Shown here piece by piece: positions 50,441-59,483 of a stretch of 64,000 nt of DNA; positions within the stretch are counted from its first letter, which is position 1; each line of letters opens with the position of its first letter. The notes below the pieces were generated by a model, which saw only the letters and a program-made list of their open reading frames with translations, ran no database searches and was not told the origin of the DNA. Both the position numbers and the translations under genes were made by a program. Source of the DNA: Paucidesulfovibrio longus DSM 6739 (GTDB lineage Bacteria > Desulfobacterota > Desulfovibrionia > Desulfovibrionales > Desulfovibrionaceae); the NCBI RefSeq assembly GCF_000420485.1, contig NZ_ATVA01000014.1:186001-250000 (forward strand), read 5' to 3'.

Positions 50441-51373
50441 TCATTGCAGGATGTAGTTGCGGGGATTCACGGGCTTGTCGTGCTGGTGCACCTCGTAGTG
50501 CAGGTGGGGCGCCTTGCTGCGCCCTGTGTTGCCGACGAAGCCGACGATCTGGCCGCGCAGCACGCGCTGGCCTTCCACAACGGCCACCTTGCTCAGGTGC
50601 GCGTAGCGCGTGGAAAGCTCGCTGCTGTGGGTGATGACGATGACCAGCCCGTAGGAGGGGGAGCGGTCCAGGTGGCTGATGATTCCGTTGGCCGCCGCGC
50701 GGACCGGGGTGCCCGTGGGCGCGGTCAGGTCGATGCCCTTGTGGAAGCGGCGGCCGCCGTTGAAGGGGTCGTTGCGCCAGCCGAAGGGAGAGGAGAAGCG
50801 CCCGCGCGTGGGCATGATCACGGGGATGGTGGCCAGGGTTTCGAGCTGTTCGGCAATGGCGTGGCCGATGCGCTGCTGGCGCACTTCCTCGGAGATCGTC
50901 TCGCCGTCAACGCGGTCGAGCCGCATGCGCATGGCCCGGAAATGGTTGCGCCCATAGAGCGCGGGCAGCCGTTCCAGGCCGAGGCGGTCGCGCGGGCTGA
51001 GCGCGAGCGAGGCCGCGTCGTCGCCCGAATCCGCGATGTTGAGCATGATGCGCAGCTTGGTGTTGAAATCCACGATGCGCACCACCTGGTTTTCCATCTC
51101 GTTCAGCGCGGATGTCTGGAGCAGGATGTCGTGGGAGAGCCGGCGGCGCTGCTCCAGCAGGGCGGATTCGTAGGACTTGAGTTCGCGCCATTGGTGCCAG
51201 TGTACGGCGAGAAAGCCGTTGCCGAAGGCGAGGACCAGGAGCAGAAGAGGCAGGAAAAGAAGGGCCAAGCCGTTCGCGCTCAATGTCAGGAGCGGTTTTC
51301 CCCAATTCGAATAGAGGGTGAGCTGGTAGCGCGAAAGCAGCATCTGTCCTGGATTTCCTTTTTTTTCTTCCAT
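50441..51373 (-). CDS. M23 family metallopeptidase
   Basis: 310 aa. One membrane segment near residue 40 (ALLFLPLLLLVLAFGNGF), a coiled coil (about 65-110), then a LytM/M23 domain with zinc ligands in FHKGIDLTAPTG and HLHYEVHQ. These envelope enzymes or regulators act on peptidoglycan. All metal-binding residues are present. Start chosen at ATG 51373; convergent with the 49875 gene. Confidence 0.85.
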   Translation of the reverse strand: MEEKKGNPGQMLLSRYQLTLYSNWGKPLLTLSANGLALLFLPLLLLVLAFGNGFLAVHWHQWRELKSYESALLEQRRRLSHDILLQTSALNEMENQVVRIVDFNTKLRIMLNIADSGDDAASLALSPRDRLGLERLPALYGRNHFRAMRMRLDRVDGETISEEVRQQRIGHAIAEQLETLATIPVIMPTRGRFSSPFGWRNDPFNGGRRFHKGIDLTAPTGTPVRAAANGIISHLDRSPSYGLVIVITHSSELSTRYAHLSKVAVVEGQRVLRGQIVGFVGNTGRSKAPHLHYEVHQHDKPVNPRNYILQ

Positions 51374-51522
51374 CTCTATATGTTCAACCGGGGGCACAAT
51401 CAAGCCTGAGAAAGCGACGGGAAAAAGCGTGCCGTCTGGATTTTTCCGGGCGCAGCGGATACACCGGAAGAGAAAGAGGGAGGATCGGCCTTCGACGGCC
51501 ACGGAAATCGGGGGAGGGAGGA

Positions 51523-52257
51523 ATGGAAAACCGGGCAATCACGCTCTATGCCGCCAGTCTGGCGGCCATCGGAATTCTTTTGCTGGCCGGGCCTTTCGCC
51601 CTGGTGCCGACCGACGCCGTCGGCGGGGAGTCTTCGCTTCCCCTGCTGCTGGCGCTGCTCGGCGGGGCGCTGCTCCTGGGCCAGGCCGTCGTGGTCTACA
51701 GCGGCATCCGGCGCGCGGCCGCGGCAAGGCAGCAAGAAACCGAAGAGCTGCGGCGCAGGCTGGCCGAACTGTCCGGACGGGACGAGCTGACCGGAGCGTT
51801 CACCAGGACCATGCTGGAGAGCGTCCTGGCGCGGGAGCTGGAATCCGTCCGGCGCTACGGCGTGGTCACCTCCTGCATCATGCTGGACGTGGACGGCCTG
51901 GGCCGGATCAACCGTGAGCGCGGCTTTCGCGCGGGGGACCAGGTTCTGCGGACGCTGGGCGAAGCCCTTGCCGCGAATCTGCGTTCGACGGATTCTCTCT
52001 TCCGCTGGCAGGGCGGGCGGTTTATGGTGCTTGTTCCGCACGTGCGGGTGGACCTGGCCGCGCACCTAGCGGAAAAGCTGCGGCGTCTCGCGGAGCGTCT
52101 CGCTTTTGCGGACGGCCAGCGCATTACGATCTCTCTCAGCGTGGCCGAAGTGGCCGCCGCGGACACCCAGGAAAGCCTGGTGGAGCGGCTGCGCTCCGGG
52201 CTGGATAAAGCGAAGGCGGCGGGGCCGAATCGGCTGGAAGTCCTGCGCTGCCCATGA
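51523..52257 (+). CDS. Degenerate GGDEF protein with two membrane segments
   Basis: 244 aa. Two N-terminal membrane segments (7-30 and 40-60), a short coil, then a GGDEF domain (about 85-244). The signature is QGGRF (163-167) instead of GGDEF, and the usual IND of the substrate site reads INR, so cyclase activity is unlikely. The inhibitory I-site RSTD (154-157) is intact. I infer a cyclic-di-GMP receptor rather than a synthase. GGGAGGG precedes the ATG. Confidence 0.82.
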   Translation: MENRAITLYAASLAAIGILLLAGPFALVPTDAVGGESSLPLLLALLGGALLLGQAVVVYSGIRRAAAARQQETEELRRRLAELSGRDELTGAFTRTMLESVLARELESVRRYGVVTSCIMLDVDGLGRINRERGFRAGDQVLRTLGEALAANLRSTDSLFRWQGGRFMVLVPHVRVDLAAHLAEKLRRLAERLAFADGQRITISLSVAEVAAADTQESLVERLRSGLDKAKAAGPNRLEVLRCP

Positions 52258-52335
52258 TTCTGGGGATTTGGGGGTTTTCCCTATCGACAACGGCATGTGG
52301 CGCGACATAAGCCAAAAGGCTGGAATCAAGGTGGC

Positions 52336-53022
52336 ATGACTATGAAAGACCAGTTCAAGCGCGTGATGATTGTGGACGACCATCCGCTTTTCCGGGAGGG
52401 CCTCAAGGCGCTCATCGGCAGGAGCGACCGTTTCCGCGTCAGCGGGGAGGCGGGCAGCGCCCAGGAAGCCCTCAGCAAGGTCAAGGATGTGCGCCCGGAC
52501 ATCATGCTCGTGGACATCACCATGCCCGGCAAGAACGGCATCGCCTTCATCCGTGAGCTGCGCCAGATCATGCCGGACATCCAGTTCATCATCGTGAGCA
52601 TGCACGCCAACGCGGACTACATCGTGGAAGCCTTCCAGGCCGGGGCCACGGGCTACATGGTCAAGGACTCGGCCAGCGAGGGCCTGCTGCGCGGGCTGGA
52701 CACCGTGGCGCGCGGGCAGATCTTCCTGGACAGCGCCCTTTCCGGCGAGGTCGTGGAGAAGCTGCTCAAGTCGCGCAACGGCAGACAGGGCGCGGCGGAC
52801 GATCCCTACAAGCTGCTGACCCCCAGGGAGCAGGAGGTCATGCGCCTGCTGGCCGAGGGACTCGTGACCCGCGAGGTCGCCGAGCGGCTCTACATCAGCC
52901 CCAAGACCGTGGAAAACCACCGCGCGAACATCATGAAAAAGCTCGGCCTGCAAAGCACCGTGGAACTGGTGCGCTACGCGGCCAAGCTCGGACTCATCGA
53001 CCTCGACACCTGGGCAAGCTGA
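52336..53022 (+). CDS. NarL/LuxR-type response regulator
   Basis: 228 aa. Receiver (1-125) with phosphoacceptor Asp60 (MLVDITMPG), then a LuxR helix-turn-helix at about 160-225 (LTPREQEVMRLLAEG ... SPKTVENHRANIMKKLG). Start is ATG 52336 with AAGGTGG nearby; an in-frame ATG at 52342 is possible. No cognate kinase is adjacent. Confidence 0.9.
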   Translation: MTMKDQFKRVMIVDDHPLFREGLKALIGRSDRFRVSGEAGSAQEALSKVKDVRPDIMLVDITMPGKNGIAFIRELRQIMPDIQFIIVSMHANADYIVEAFQAGATGYMVKDSASEGLLRGLDTVARGQIFLDSALSGEVVEKLLKSRNGRQGAADDPYKLLTPREQEVMRLLAEGLVTREVAERLYISPKTVENHRANIMKKLGLQSTVELVRYAAKLGLIDLDTWAS

Positions 53023-53275
53023 ACCCCGGATGAATTAGGGCCTTTCGCCCAGAAGATCGGGAATCCCCCCTATCGACACCCCTTCCAGTTTTGCGGCAAT
53101 ATGCGCGCAAGGTCGCAATGCGACTCCCGATTCGGGGACCACACGGCCCGGACAGACAGCAATCACGACCCCGTGCCCCCCTGCCGTCTGATCGGGCCGT
53201 GCTTTTTGCCGAAAAGCAGTTTCCGATCCTCCGGAGCGTTTTCGGGCGATTCCCCTCCCGTGCCTTTCGCTGTCG

Positions 53276-53977
53276 TCAGCGCTCCATTCCGCTCGCCGCG
53301 TCCCGGCGCACCGCGTCGAATTGCAGCACGATCCAGTCCGAGCCCGCGCCGTCCTTGCGCAGGGCCAGTCCGGCGGAACGCGTGCCGGGCCGGGTGTCCG
53401 CGAGCAGTTCGCGCAGGTCGCGGGCCTGCTGCAAGGCCTCGTGCACGCCGCCGCGCTCCAGAAAAACATAGACCAGATTGCTTCGGGCCATGCCCTCGGC
53501 CTCGTATTCGGCCATGCGGCGCGAGGCTTCGCCGGAATCAGCCGCCCCGCGCCAGAGCGCCACAAGGTCGAGCTGGGGTGCGTCCGACTGCAAGGCGACC
53601 AGCTCGAAGCGTTCGTCCAGGGCCGCGAACGCACGGGCGTAGAGCTCCCGGCTGAAGGGCGCGCGCAGGGAAACAGTGCGCAGGCCATTGCTGGAAAAGC
53701 TGAAGTCCATGTCCCATTCCTGATCCAGGAAACGCACCTGGTCCATGCAGACCGCGTCCGGGCCGAGCAGGTCCGAGCAGTCGTAGGCTCCGGCACGGGC
53801 GAGCACCTCCCGGCGGGCCATGTCCAGGGCGTAGTCGCGGAAGAGCCGCACTGCGGGGTTCCCGTCCTGGGCATGGACAGGCAGGGGGAGCACGGCCGCC
53901 GCGCAAAGCAGCCCGAGCAGAAGCGCGAGGGAAAACATGGTCGCCCGGAAACGAATCCGGCGGCGGGGTCGGTTCAT
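53276..53977 (-). CDS. Secreted hypothetical protein, 233 aa
   Basis: Signal peptide after a basic start (MFSLALLLGLLCAAAVLPLPVHAQ). The mature part is acidic and mixed alpha/beta, with two cysteines (YDCSDLL, AVCMDQV) near its start and FSRELYARAFAALDERF. AGGAGG precedes the ATG. Family unknown. Confidence 0.6.
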   Translation of the reverse strand: MNRPRRRIRFRATMFSLALLLGLLCAAAVLPLPVHAQDGNPAVRLFRDYALDMARREVLARAGAYDCSDLLGPDAVCMDQVRFLDQEWDMDFSFSSNGLRTVSLRAPFSRELYARAFAALDERFELVALQSDAPQLDLVALWRGAADSGEASRRMAEYEAEGMARSNLVYVFLERGGVHEALQQARDLRELLADTRPGTRSAGLALRKDGAGSDWIVLQFDAVRRDAASGMER

Positions 53978-54155
53978 GGAGCCTCCTTGGGCGGGGCGCT
54001 GCCGCTTTTGAGAAAAATAAATGCCAGAATACCCTCCGGAGGCGCAGGAGTCCAGGCCGCTTCCCTCTTGGTTGGATTCGACAAGATGCGCCCGGTTCTG
54101 CTATTCATGCATCAACGACAATCCCCGGCCAGCCGTGCCGGACAATGGAGGCCAC

Positions 54156-54689
54156 ATGCGCAAGATCATTCTGACCGCCGCCTGTATGGCGGCCCTGGCC
54201 CTTTTCGCGGGCTGCACCATGGAGAAGGGGGGAACCGAGGATCCGGCGGGATTCACGACCGTGCAGGGGCTGGAGCAGCCCGGCGAGCCCGCTTCCGGGC
54301 AGACGGCGCAGCCCGCTCCGGACCCGGCCCTGCAGAATCGGCTGGACGCCCTGGAAACCGAGAACGCGCGGCTTCAGGCCCGCCTGGACGAACTGGAACG
54401 GCAGATGGACGAGCGCGTCGCCGCCGTGGACGAACGTCTCGCCGCCCTGGAGGCCAAGGCTGGGGAAGCCGCCTCCGCCGCGACGAAGCCTCTGGTGGAC
54501 CTCGGAAACGACGAGCAGTTCAAGGAAAAGGTCGTGCGCCAGGGGCTGGAGGAAATTTTGAATATGTCGCGGCTGCTGCTGGACAAGATGGAATATGAGA
54601 TGAACCAGAAGATCAAGGACGGTGCCGCGCCGGAAGCGGACGCGGCGGCTGTCGCCGGGCAGGGCGCTGCCCAGGGCGCGGCCCAGTAG
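54156..54689 (+). CDS. Coiled-coil lipoprotein, 177 aa
   Basis: Lipobox FAGC at residue 19 (LALFAGCTMEK). A proline-rich linker, then a coiled coil (about 60-105, LETENARLQARLDELERQM) and a helical end. Probably outer-membrane-anchored. GGAGG precedes the ATG. A convergent small membrane-protein gene follows. Confidence 0.65.
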   Translation: MRKIILTAACMAALALFAGCTMEKGGTEDPAGFTTVQGLEQPGEPASGQTAQPAPDPALQNRLDALETENARLQARLDELERQMDERVAAVDERLAALEAKAGEAASAATKPLVDLGNDEQFKEKVVRQGLEEILNMSRLLLDKMEYEMNQKIKDGAAPEADAAAVAGQGAAQGAAQ

Positions 54690-54696
54690 CCCGGTT

Positions 54697-54858
54697 TCAG
54701 AACGTCTTTCCGGCGATGTCCGCGAGGGAGCCGAAGATGTGCGCCAGGGCGCTGCCTTCCACCTGGGCGTCCACCTGGGCGTAATGTCGGCAGAACAGCG
54801 CCAGGGCGACGATCGCGGCCAGGGCAAGGGCATCGAACTGGTTGAACGGTTTGTACAT
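54697..54858 (-). CDS. Small membrane protein, 53 aa
   Basis: MYKPFNQFDALALAAIVALAL gives one membrane segment, then an acidic end. GAGGTGCGC precedes the ATG at 54858. It is convergent with the lipoprotein gene and divergent from the glycosyltransferase. Function unknown. Confidence 0.55.
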   Translation of the reverse strand: MYKPFNQFDALALAAIVALALFCRHYAQVDAQVEGSALAHIFGSLADIAGKTF

Positions 54859-54948
54859 GCGCACCTCGCTTTGCTGCACGTTGGAAATTAGGTACGGCAT
54901 GAGTCGAAAGGGTGTCAACCGCCGCGGCTTTCGGCGAGGGAATCGGCG

Positions 54949-56115
54949 ATGAAGATTCTGCATCTGATCACCGCCCTGGAGACCGGAGGGGCGGAAACCA
55001 TGCTGGCCAAGCTGCTCGAGAGCATGGACGCCGGCCTCTACCAGCCCGTGGTCGTGAGCATGATCAAGCCTGGGCTGATGGGCGAGCGCATCGTCGCGTC
55101 CGGCGCCGAGCTGCTGGACCTGGGCATGAGCCGGGGGCTTCCCTCCCCGCTGGCTCTGGTCCGGCTCGTTTCCCTGCTGCACGAGCACCACCCCGACGTG
55201 GTCCAGACCTGGCTCTACCATGCGGACCTGCTCGGACTGGTTGCGGCGCGAACGGCGTTTCCCCTGGGCCGCCGCCCCGCAGTGGCCTGGAACCTGCGCT
55301 GTTCGTTCATGGATTTTTCGCAGTATCGGCGCTCCACGGCCTGGACCGTGCGGCTCTGCGCCCGGCTGTCCGGCCTTCCCGACGCCGTGGCGGCCAACTC
55401 CCGCGCCGCCGTGGACCGGCATATCTCCCTGGGCTACAGCCCGCGTCGGTTCGAGGTCATCCCCAACGGCTTCGACGCGGGACTGTTTCGGTCCCAGCCC
55501 GCAGCGGCGGCGCTGCTGCGCCGCGAGCTGGGCGTTCCTCCCGAATCTCTCCTCGTGGGCATGGCCGCCCGTTTCGATCCCATGAAGGACCATCGCACTT
55601 TTGTGCGCGCCGCAGGAATCGCGGCCGCCCAGCGTCCGGACGTCCACTTCGTCTGCTGCGGGCAGGGGGTGGATCCGGAAAACGAGCAGCTGGACCGCTG
55701 GGCCAAGCAGGCCCGGCTGAACGGCAGGCTGCATCTGCTGGGGCAGCGCAGGGACGTGGAACGCTTCCTTGCCGGGCTGGACCTCTGCGCGTCCTCGTCC
55801 ATGGGGGAGAGCTTCCCCAACGTGCTCGGCGAGGCGCTTTGCTGCGGGGTGCCCTGCGTGGCCACGGACGTGGGCGACTCCGCCGCCATCGTGGGCCGCT
55901 CCGGCGAGATCGTCCGGCCCGGCGACCCGGATGCGCTGGCAAGGGCCATGCTGCGCCTTCTGGACCTGCCCGCTGCGGAGCGCTCCCGCCTGGGCTGCGA
56001 AGGCAGAATGCGCATGATCCGCGATTATTCCCTGGAAGCCATGGCTGCGCGGTATGCGCGGCTATACGATTCCCTGGCCCGAACAGGCCGGGAAATGAAG
56101 GATCCCGGCGAGTGA
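54949..56115 (+). CDS. Glycosyltransferase, family 4 type
   Basis: 388 aa, GT-B fold. N-terminal domain begins MKILHLITALETGGAETML; the C-terminal donor-binding domain has VGMAARFDPMKDHRTFVRAA, HLLGQRRDVERFL and the signature SMGESFPNVLGEAL with the nucleotide-binding Glu. Likely transfers a sugar to a surface polysaccharide. Single gene closed by a perfect 12-bp hairpin. Confidence 0.9.
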   Translation: MKILHLITALETGGAETMLAKLLESMDAGLYQPVVVSMIKPGLMGERIVASGAELLDLGMSRGLPSPLALVRLVSLLHEHHPDVVQTWLYHADLLGLVAARTAFPLGRRPAVAWNLRCSFMDFSQYRRSTAWTVRLCARLSGLPDAVAANSRAAVDRHISLGYSPRRFEVIPNGFDAGLFRSQPAAAALLRRELGVPPESLLVGMAARFDPMKDHRTFVRAAGIAAAQRPDVHFVCCGQGVDPENEQLDRWAKQARLNGRLHLLGQRRDVERFLAGLDLCASSSMGESFPNVLGEALCCGVPCVATDVGDSAAIVGRSGEIVRPGDPDALARAMLRLLDLPAAERSRLGCEGRMRMIRDYSLEAMAARYARLYDSLARTGREMKDPGE

Positions 56116-56122
56116 GCGCGAC

Positions 56123-56152
56123 AAAAGGCCCGGCTATGCCGGGCCTTTTCTT
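56123..56152. terminator. Bidirectional terminator
   Basis: Perfect arms AAAAGGCCCGGC (56123-56134) and GCCGGGCCTTTT (56138-56149) followed by CTTTT. Confidence 0.92.
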
Positions 56153-56167
56153 TTCCGGGAGCGGCGT

Positions 56168-56914
56168 TCAGTTCTTTTTGCCGGTCTGGACGCCGAGCCG
56201 GTGTCTCTTTTGGGCGCGTTCCCTTTCCTGGGATCGTCCCTGGCCGTCGGGCTGGACCTGCTCGCGGCTGTTCCAGCTGCGGGTGGCCGCGTCTTCGGGA
56301 ATGTCGTCCGGACCTTGGCGCGTGGCGCGGGGCGTCACGCCGAGTCCGCTCTGCTGCTCGTTCCGGTTCGTGGTCGTGCGCGGCCGGACCTGGGGCGCGT
56401 AGGCTTTCTGGTCCTGTGCGGCGGCACCTTGGGCGGCGTCCAGGCCGGTCTGCCCGGGCGCGACGTCGACGGCGCGCTCCCTGCGCTCCCTGGCCCGGTT
56501 CAGGGTTTCTTCCGCGTCCCGCAAGCCTGCCCGCGATCTGTCCAGAGCCATGTTGGCGTCCTCTATGGCGGCGGGATCGCCGAACTGGATGGCCTCGGCC
56601 AGGTTCTGCTCGGCCTCGAGCGTGTCCGCTCCTGCCCTGGCCGCCGCCGCTTCCGCTGCGGCCACGGGGTCGTGCATGGCCTGCGCCGCCTCGTCGCCGT
56701 TTCCGGCGTCCAGGGCCGCTCCCGGCTCCGAGCCCGTGCCCCCGGCGTCCGCGCCGCTTACGACGACTGGAGTCTCTTGGTCCGTGGGCGGGGCCGGCTG
56801 GGCCAGGCCGGGATGCGACGTCGCCAGCATAATCAGCGCCGCCAGCAGCCCGCCGAGCAGCGCCCGAAAGCGGGCCGAAACGCTCCATGGTCCTTTGTGC
56901 GGAAAAACACGCAT
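56168..56914 (-). CDS. Secreted coiled-coil protein, 248 aa
   Basis: Signal peptide at about 16-39 (RALLGGLLAALIMLATSHPGLAQ). Rich in Ala/Gly/Glu with a coiled-coil core (ADTLEAEQNLAEAIQF ... LRDAEETLNRARERRERA) and a disordered Arg/Gln-rich tail. GGAGGAGG precedes the ATG. Function unknown. Confidence 0.6.
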   Translation of the reverse strand: MRVFPHKGPWSVSARFRALLGGLLAALIMLATSHPGLAQPAPPTDQETPVVVSGADAGGTGSEPGAALDAGNGDEAAQAMHDPVAAAEAAAARAGADTLEAEQNLAEAIQFGDPAAIEDANMALDRSRAGLRDAEETLNRARERRERAVDVAPGQTGLDAAQGAAAQDQKAYAPQVRPRTTTNRNEQQSGLGVTPRATRQGPDDIPEDAATRSWNSREQVQPDGQGRSQERERAQKRHRLGVQTGKKN

Positions 56915-57065
56915 GTTCGCCTCCTCCGGGTGCAGGCATTCCCGTTGGCGGCCTGTTCCCGGATCGGTCTTCCGGGAACAGGCCCGATGCCCGGCCCTCT
57001 GGCCGGAGCATATCCTCTTTGCGAAAAAAAAGGTTTCGAAATCCAGAAAAATAAAACTCAACCTT

Positions 57066-57081
57066 TGGCACAAGGGTTGCT
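57066..57081 (+). promoter_or_regulatory. Sigma-54 promoter of flgE
   Basis: TGGCACAAGGGTTGCT, with GG and GC of the -24/-12 boxes exactly 10 bases apart and every consensus base present. About 107 nt before flgE, consistent with RpoN control of hook genes. Confidence 0.85.
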
Positions 57082-57187
57082 CTTCCTTGAGCGGGGAAGT
57101 TTTTTCCGGGCCCGCTCCTTCGGAGCAGGGGAGGAAACCGGAGCAAGGAGAGCGTCCGCATGTTCGCGGACATCCCAAGGAGTCGTC

Positions 57188-58759
57188 ATGGCATTTTCAT
57201 CATTGTACATCGGCGCGACCGGGCTTGTCAGCCACGGGCAGCGCATGGGCGTGATCGGCAACAATCTCGCCAACGTGAGCACCTCCGGATACAAGCGTGC
57301 GGACGCGCTGTTCCAGAACCTCATCAGCGAGCAGCTGGCCTGCGGGACGACCCGCAGCGGGGACTCCGTGGTCCAGACCAGCCAGAAGGGGCTCGGCGTG
57401 GGCGTGGCGTCCATACGGACCAGCTTTCTGCAAGGCTCGTTCGAGAATTCGACCACGGCCACGGACATGGCCGTTTCCGGCAACGGATTTTTCGGCGTGG
57501 TCAACCCGGAGGACGGGAACCAATATTACACCCGTGCGGGCGTGTTTCGCTTCGACCAGCAGGGCTACCTGCTCACGCCCCAGGGCTACCGCGTCCAGGG
57601 CGGCGCCGTGGACCGCGCCACGGGCGCCGTGGGCTCCATGGAGGACATCCGCCTTCCGTACCAGGAGATCGTGGTCAACGGGCAAACCGTTCCGGCCATC
57701 GTTTCCGAGCCCAAGGCCACCACGGCCATCACCCTGCAAACCAACCTGGACTACGCCACCGGGGACAGCTACACGGACGCGGCCGATCCCTTCTTCGCCA
57801 TGGCCAAGGCCTGGAACGGGCTCAACGACGACCCGCTCGGCTTTGCCACGGGCTACGACACCGCGCTCAAGGTCTACGACGAAAACGGCACGGCCCATAA
57901 CCTCACGGTGCACTTCGACCCCGTGGACACCTCGACCCTGAGCAACACCGCCGCGGGCAGCAGCTACTGGGAATATCTCGTGACCATGCCTCCCTCGGAG
58001 GACGGCTCCGCCGCAGCGGGCACCTCGGGCGCGGGGCTGCTGGGCATGGGCGTGCTGACCTTCAACAAGTACGGCGAGCTGACCGGGCAGACCGCCTTCA
58101 GCCTGACGGGCTCGGACCCGTCCGTGCTCAGCAACTGGACCCCGGCCTCCTTCAGCGCCGAGGGCGCGCCCGTGTTCAGCGCCACCTTCAGCGGAACCGC
58201 GTCGCAGGATCTGTCCCTCAATTTCGGCCTGACCACCTCTTCGGCGTCCTGGAACACGAACGTCGCCGGGTCGGCGGGCGCGGTGGGCAAGGACGTGGCC
58301 GCCCTGGGCAACATGGCCACGCCCGCCAAGGACGCCTACTCCACCACCAACTACGAGTGGGGCTCCACCACGCTGGCCGCGCGCCAGGACGGATATGCCG
58401 AAGGGTATCTGCGCGGGCTGATCGTGGACGAAAAGGGCTTCATCACCGGGCAGTTCACCAACGGCCAGGAGGAGAAGCTCTACCAGGTGGGACTCTACCG
58501 CTTCAACAGCGAGTACGGCTTGCGCCGCGAAGGCGGCAATCTCTTCTCCGAGAGCCCGGATTCGGGAGCCGCCCTGGAAGGATTTGCCGGGGAGGAGGGC
58601 CGCGGTGCGGTCTATGGCAACTCCCTGGAGATGTCCAACGTGGACATGGCCGAACAATTCGCGGACCTGATCGTGACCCAGCGGGGCTTCCAGAGCAACA
58701 CCAAGGTCATCACCACCTCGGACGCGATCCTGAACACCCTGATCGGAATCAAGCGTTAG
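57188..58759 (+). CDS. flgE: Flagellar hook protein FlgE
   Basis: 523 aa. N-terminal rod/hook motif SLYIGATGLVSHGQRMGVIGNNLANVSTSGYKR (in parts), a DGYAEGYLRGL middle and the C-terminal coiled region DMAEQFADLIVTQRGFQSNTKVITTSDAILNTLI. Polymerises into the hook. GGAG precedes the ATG. No other flagellar genes are in the window, so it stands apart from the main flagellar clusters. Confidence 0.95.
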   Translation: MAFSSLYIGATGLVSHGQRMGVIGNNLANVSTSGYKRADALFQNLISEQLACGTTRSGDSVVQTSQKGLGVGVASIRTSFLQGSFENSTTATDMAVSGNGFFGVVNPEDGNQYYTRAGVFRFDQQGYLLTPQGYRVQGGAVDRATGAVGSMEDIRLPYQEIVVNGQTVPAIVSEPKATTAITLQTNLDYATGDSYTDAADPFFAMAKAWNGLNDDPLGFATGYDTALKVYDENGTAHNLTVHFDPVDTSTLSNTAAGSSYWEYLVTMPPSEDGSAAAGTSGAGLLGMGVLTFNKYGELTGQTAFSLTGSDPSVLSNWTPASFSAEGAPVFSATFSGTASQDLSLNFGLTTSSASWNTNVAGSAGAVGKDVAALGNMATPAKDAYSTTNYEWGSTTLAARQDGYAEGYLRGLIVDEKGFITGQFTNGQEEKLYQVGLYRFNSEYGLRREGGNLFSESPDSGAALEGFAGEEGRGAVYGNSLEMSNVDMAEQFADLIVTQRGFQSNTKVITTSDAILNTLIGIKR

Positions 58760-58778
58760 CTCGCCCGCAGCCGCCGGA

Positions 58779-58819
58779 CCCCGCCCCTGCGCACCGCTTC
58801 GAAGCGGGCAGGGGCGGGG
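58779..58819 (+). terminator. Terminator after flgE
   Basis: Perfect 12-base arms CCCCGCCCCTGC (58779-58790) and GCAGGGGCGGGG (58808-58819), with an inner GCTTCGAAGC palindrome. No T-run. Confidence 0.65.
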
Positions 58820-59057
58820 CTGCTGTTTGCGCCAGGGAGACGAATGCTTGAAAAATGTTGCACTTTCCTCCCCGGATGGTACAGAAAAGTCAGGATCGCG
58901 TGAAGGCATAGGCACGTGCCTTCCGGGGACCGCGGAAACGGAACGTGCCGTTGCGGTGCCGCAGGTTGGCGCGGCAAGGGGATCGGACCAGACCAGAAGC
59001 TGGCCCAGCCTTCCGAAATGTAAGGAAAGGCAGACCAAGCCGGAAAGGATACGTGTA

Positions 59058-59405
59058 ATGATGTCCGAAAGAATAGCATTCGACGCCGAACGTCTCATGG
59101 AAAGCCTGGACAACGACGAGGAACTCCTGGAGGAACTGCTCAGGGCCTATGTCGAGGACGCTCCCCTGCGCCTCGCGGCGCTGACGCGCGGCGTCGAGGA
59201 AGGAGACGCGGCAGCGGTGGTCACGGCGGCCCATTCCCTGAAGGGCATGACCGGAGTCATCCGCATCGCGGCCCTGGAACAGAAGGCCCTGGAACTGGAG
59301 ATGGCCGGGAGAAGCGGAAACATCGCGAAAATCCGGGAGATTTTTCCGGCTTTCCGGGACGATCTCGAACGCGTCCTGAGCCAGGCCGGGGAGTATCTTC
59401 GCTAG
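59058..59405 (+). CDS. Hpt phosphotransfer protein
   Basis: 115 aa, one histidine-phosphotransfer domain with His59 in TAAHSLKGMTG. Typical helical bundle around it. No adjacent kinase or regulator; it could relay from the hybrid kinase at 44210 or others. Two adjacent ATGs (59058, 59061) precede the domain. Confidence 0.85.
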   Translation: MMSERIAFDAERLMESLDNDEELLEELLRAYVEDAPLRLAALTRGVEEGDAAAVVTAAHSLKGMTGVIRIAALEQKALELEMAGRSGNIAKIREIFPAFRDDLERVLSQAGEYLR

Positions 59406-59429
59406 GTCGGCCCCGCTTGAACCGGAAAG

Positions 59430-59473
59430 GCGACAGGCGCCGGAGACGTGAAAACGTTTCCGGCGCCTGTCGC
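59430..59473. terminator. Bidirectional hairpin
   Basis: Perfect 15-base arms GCGACAGGCGCCGGA (59430-59444) and TCCGGCGCCTGTCGC (59459-59473), between convergent genes. Confidence 0.75.
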
Positions 59474-59483
59474 GTTCAGGACG

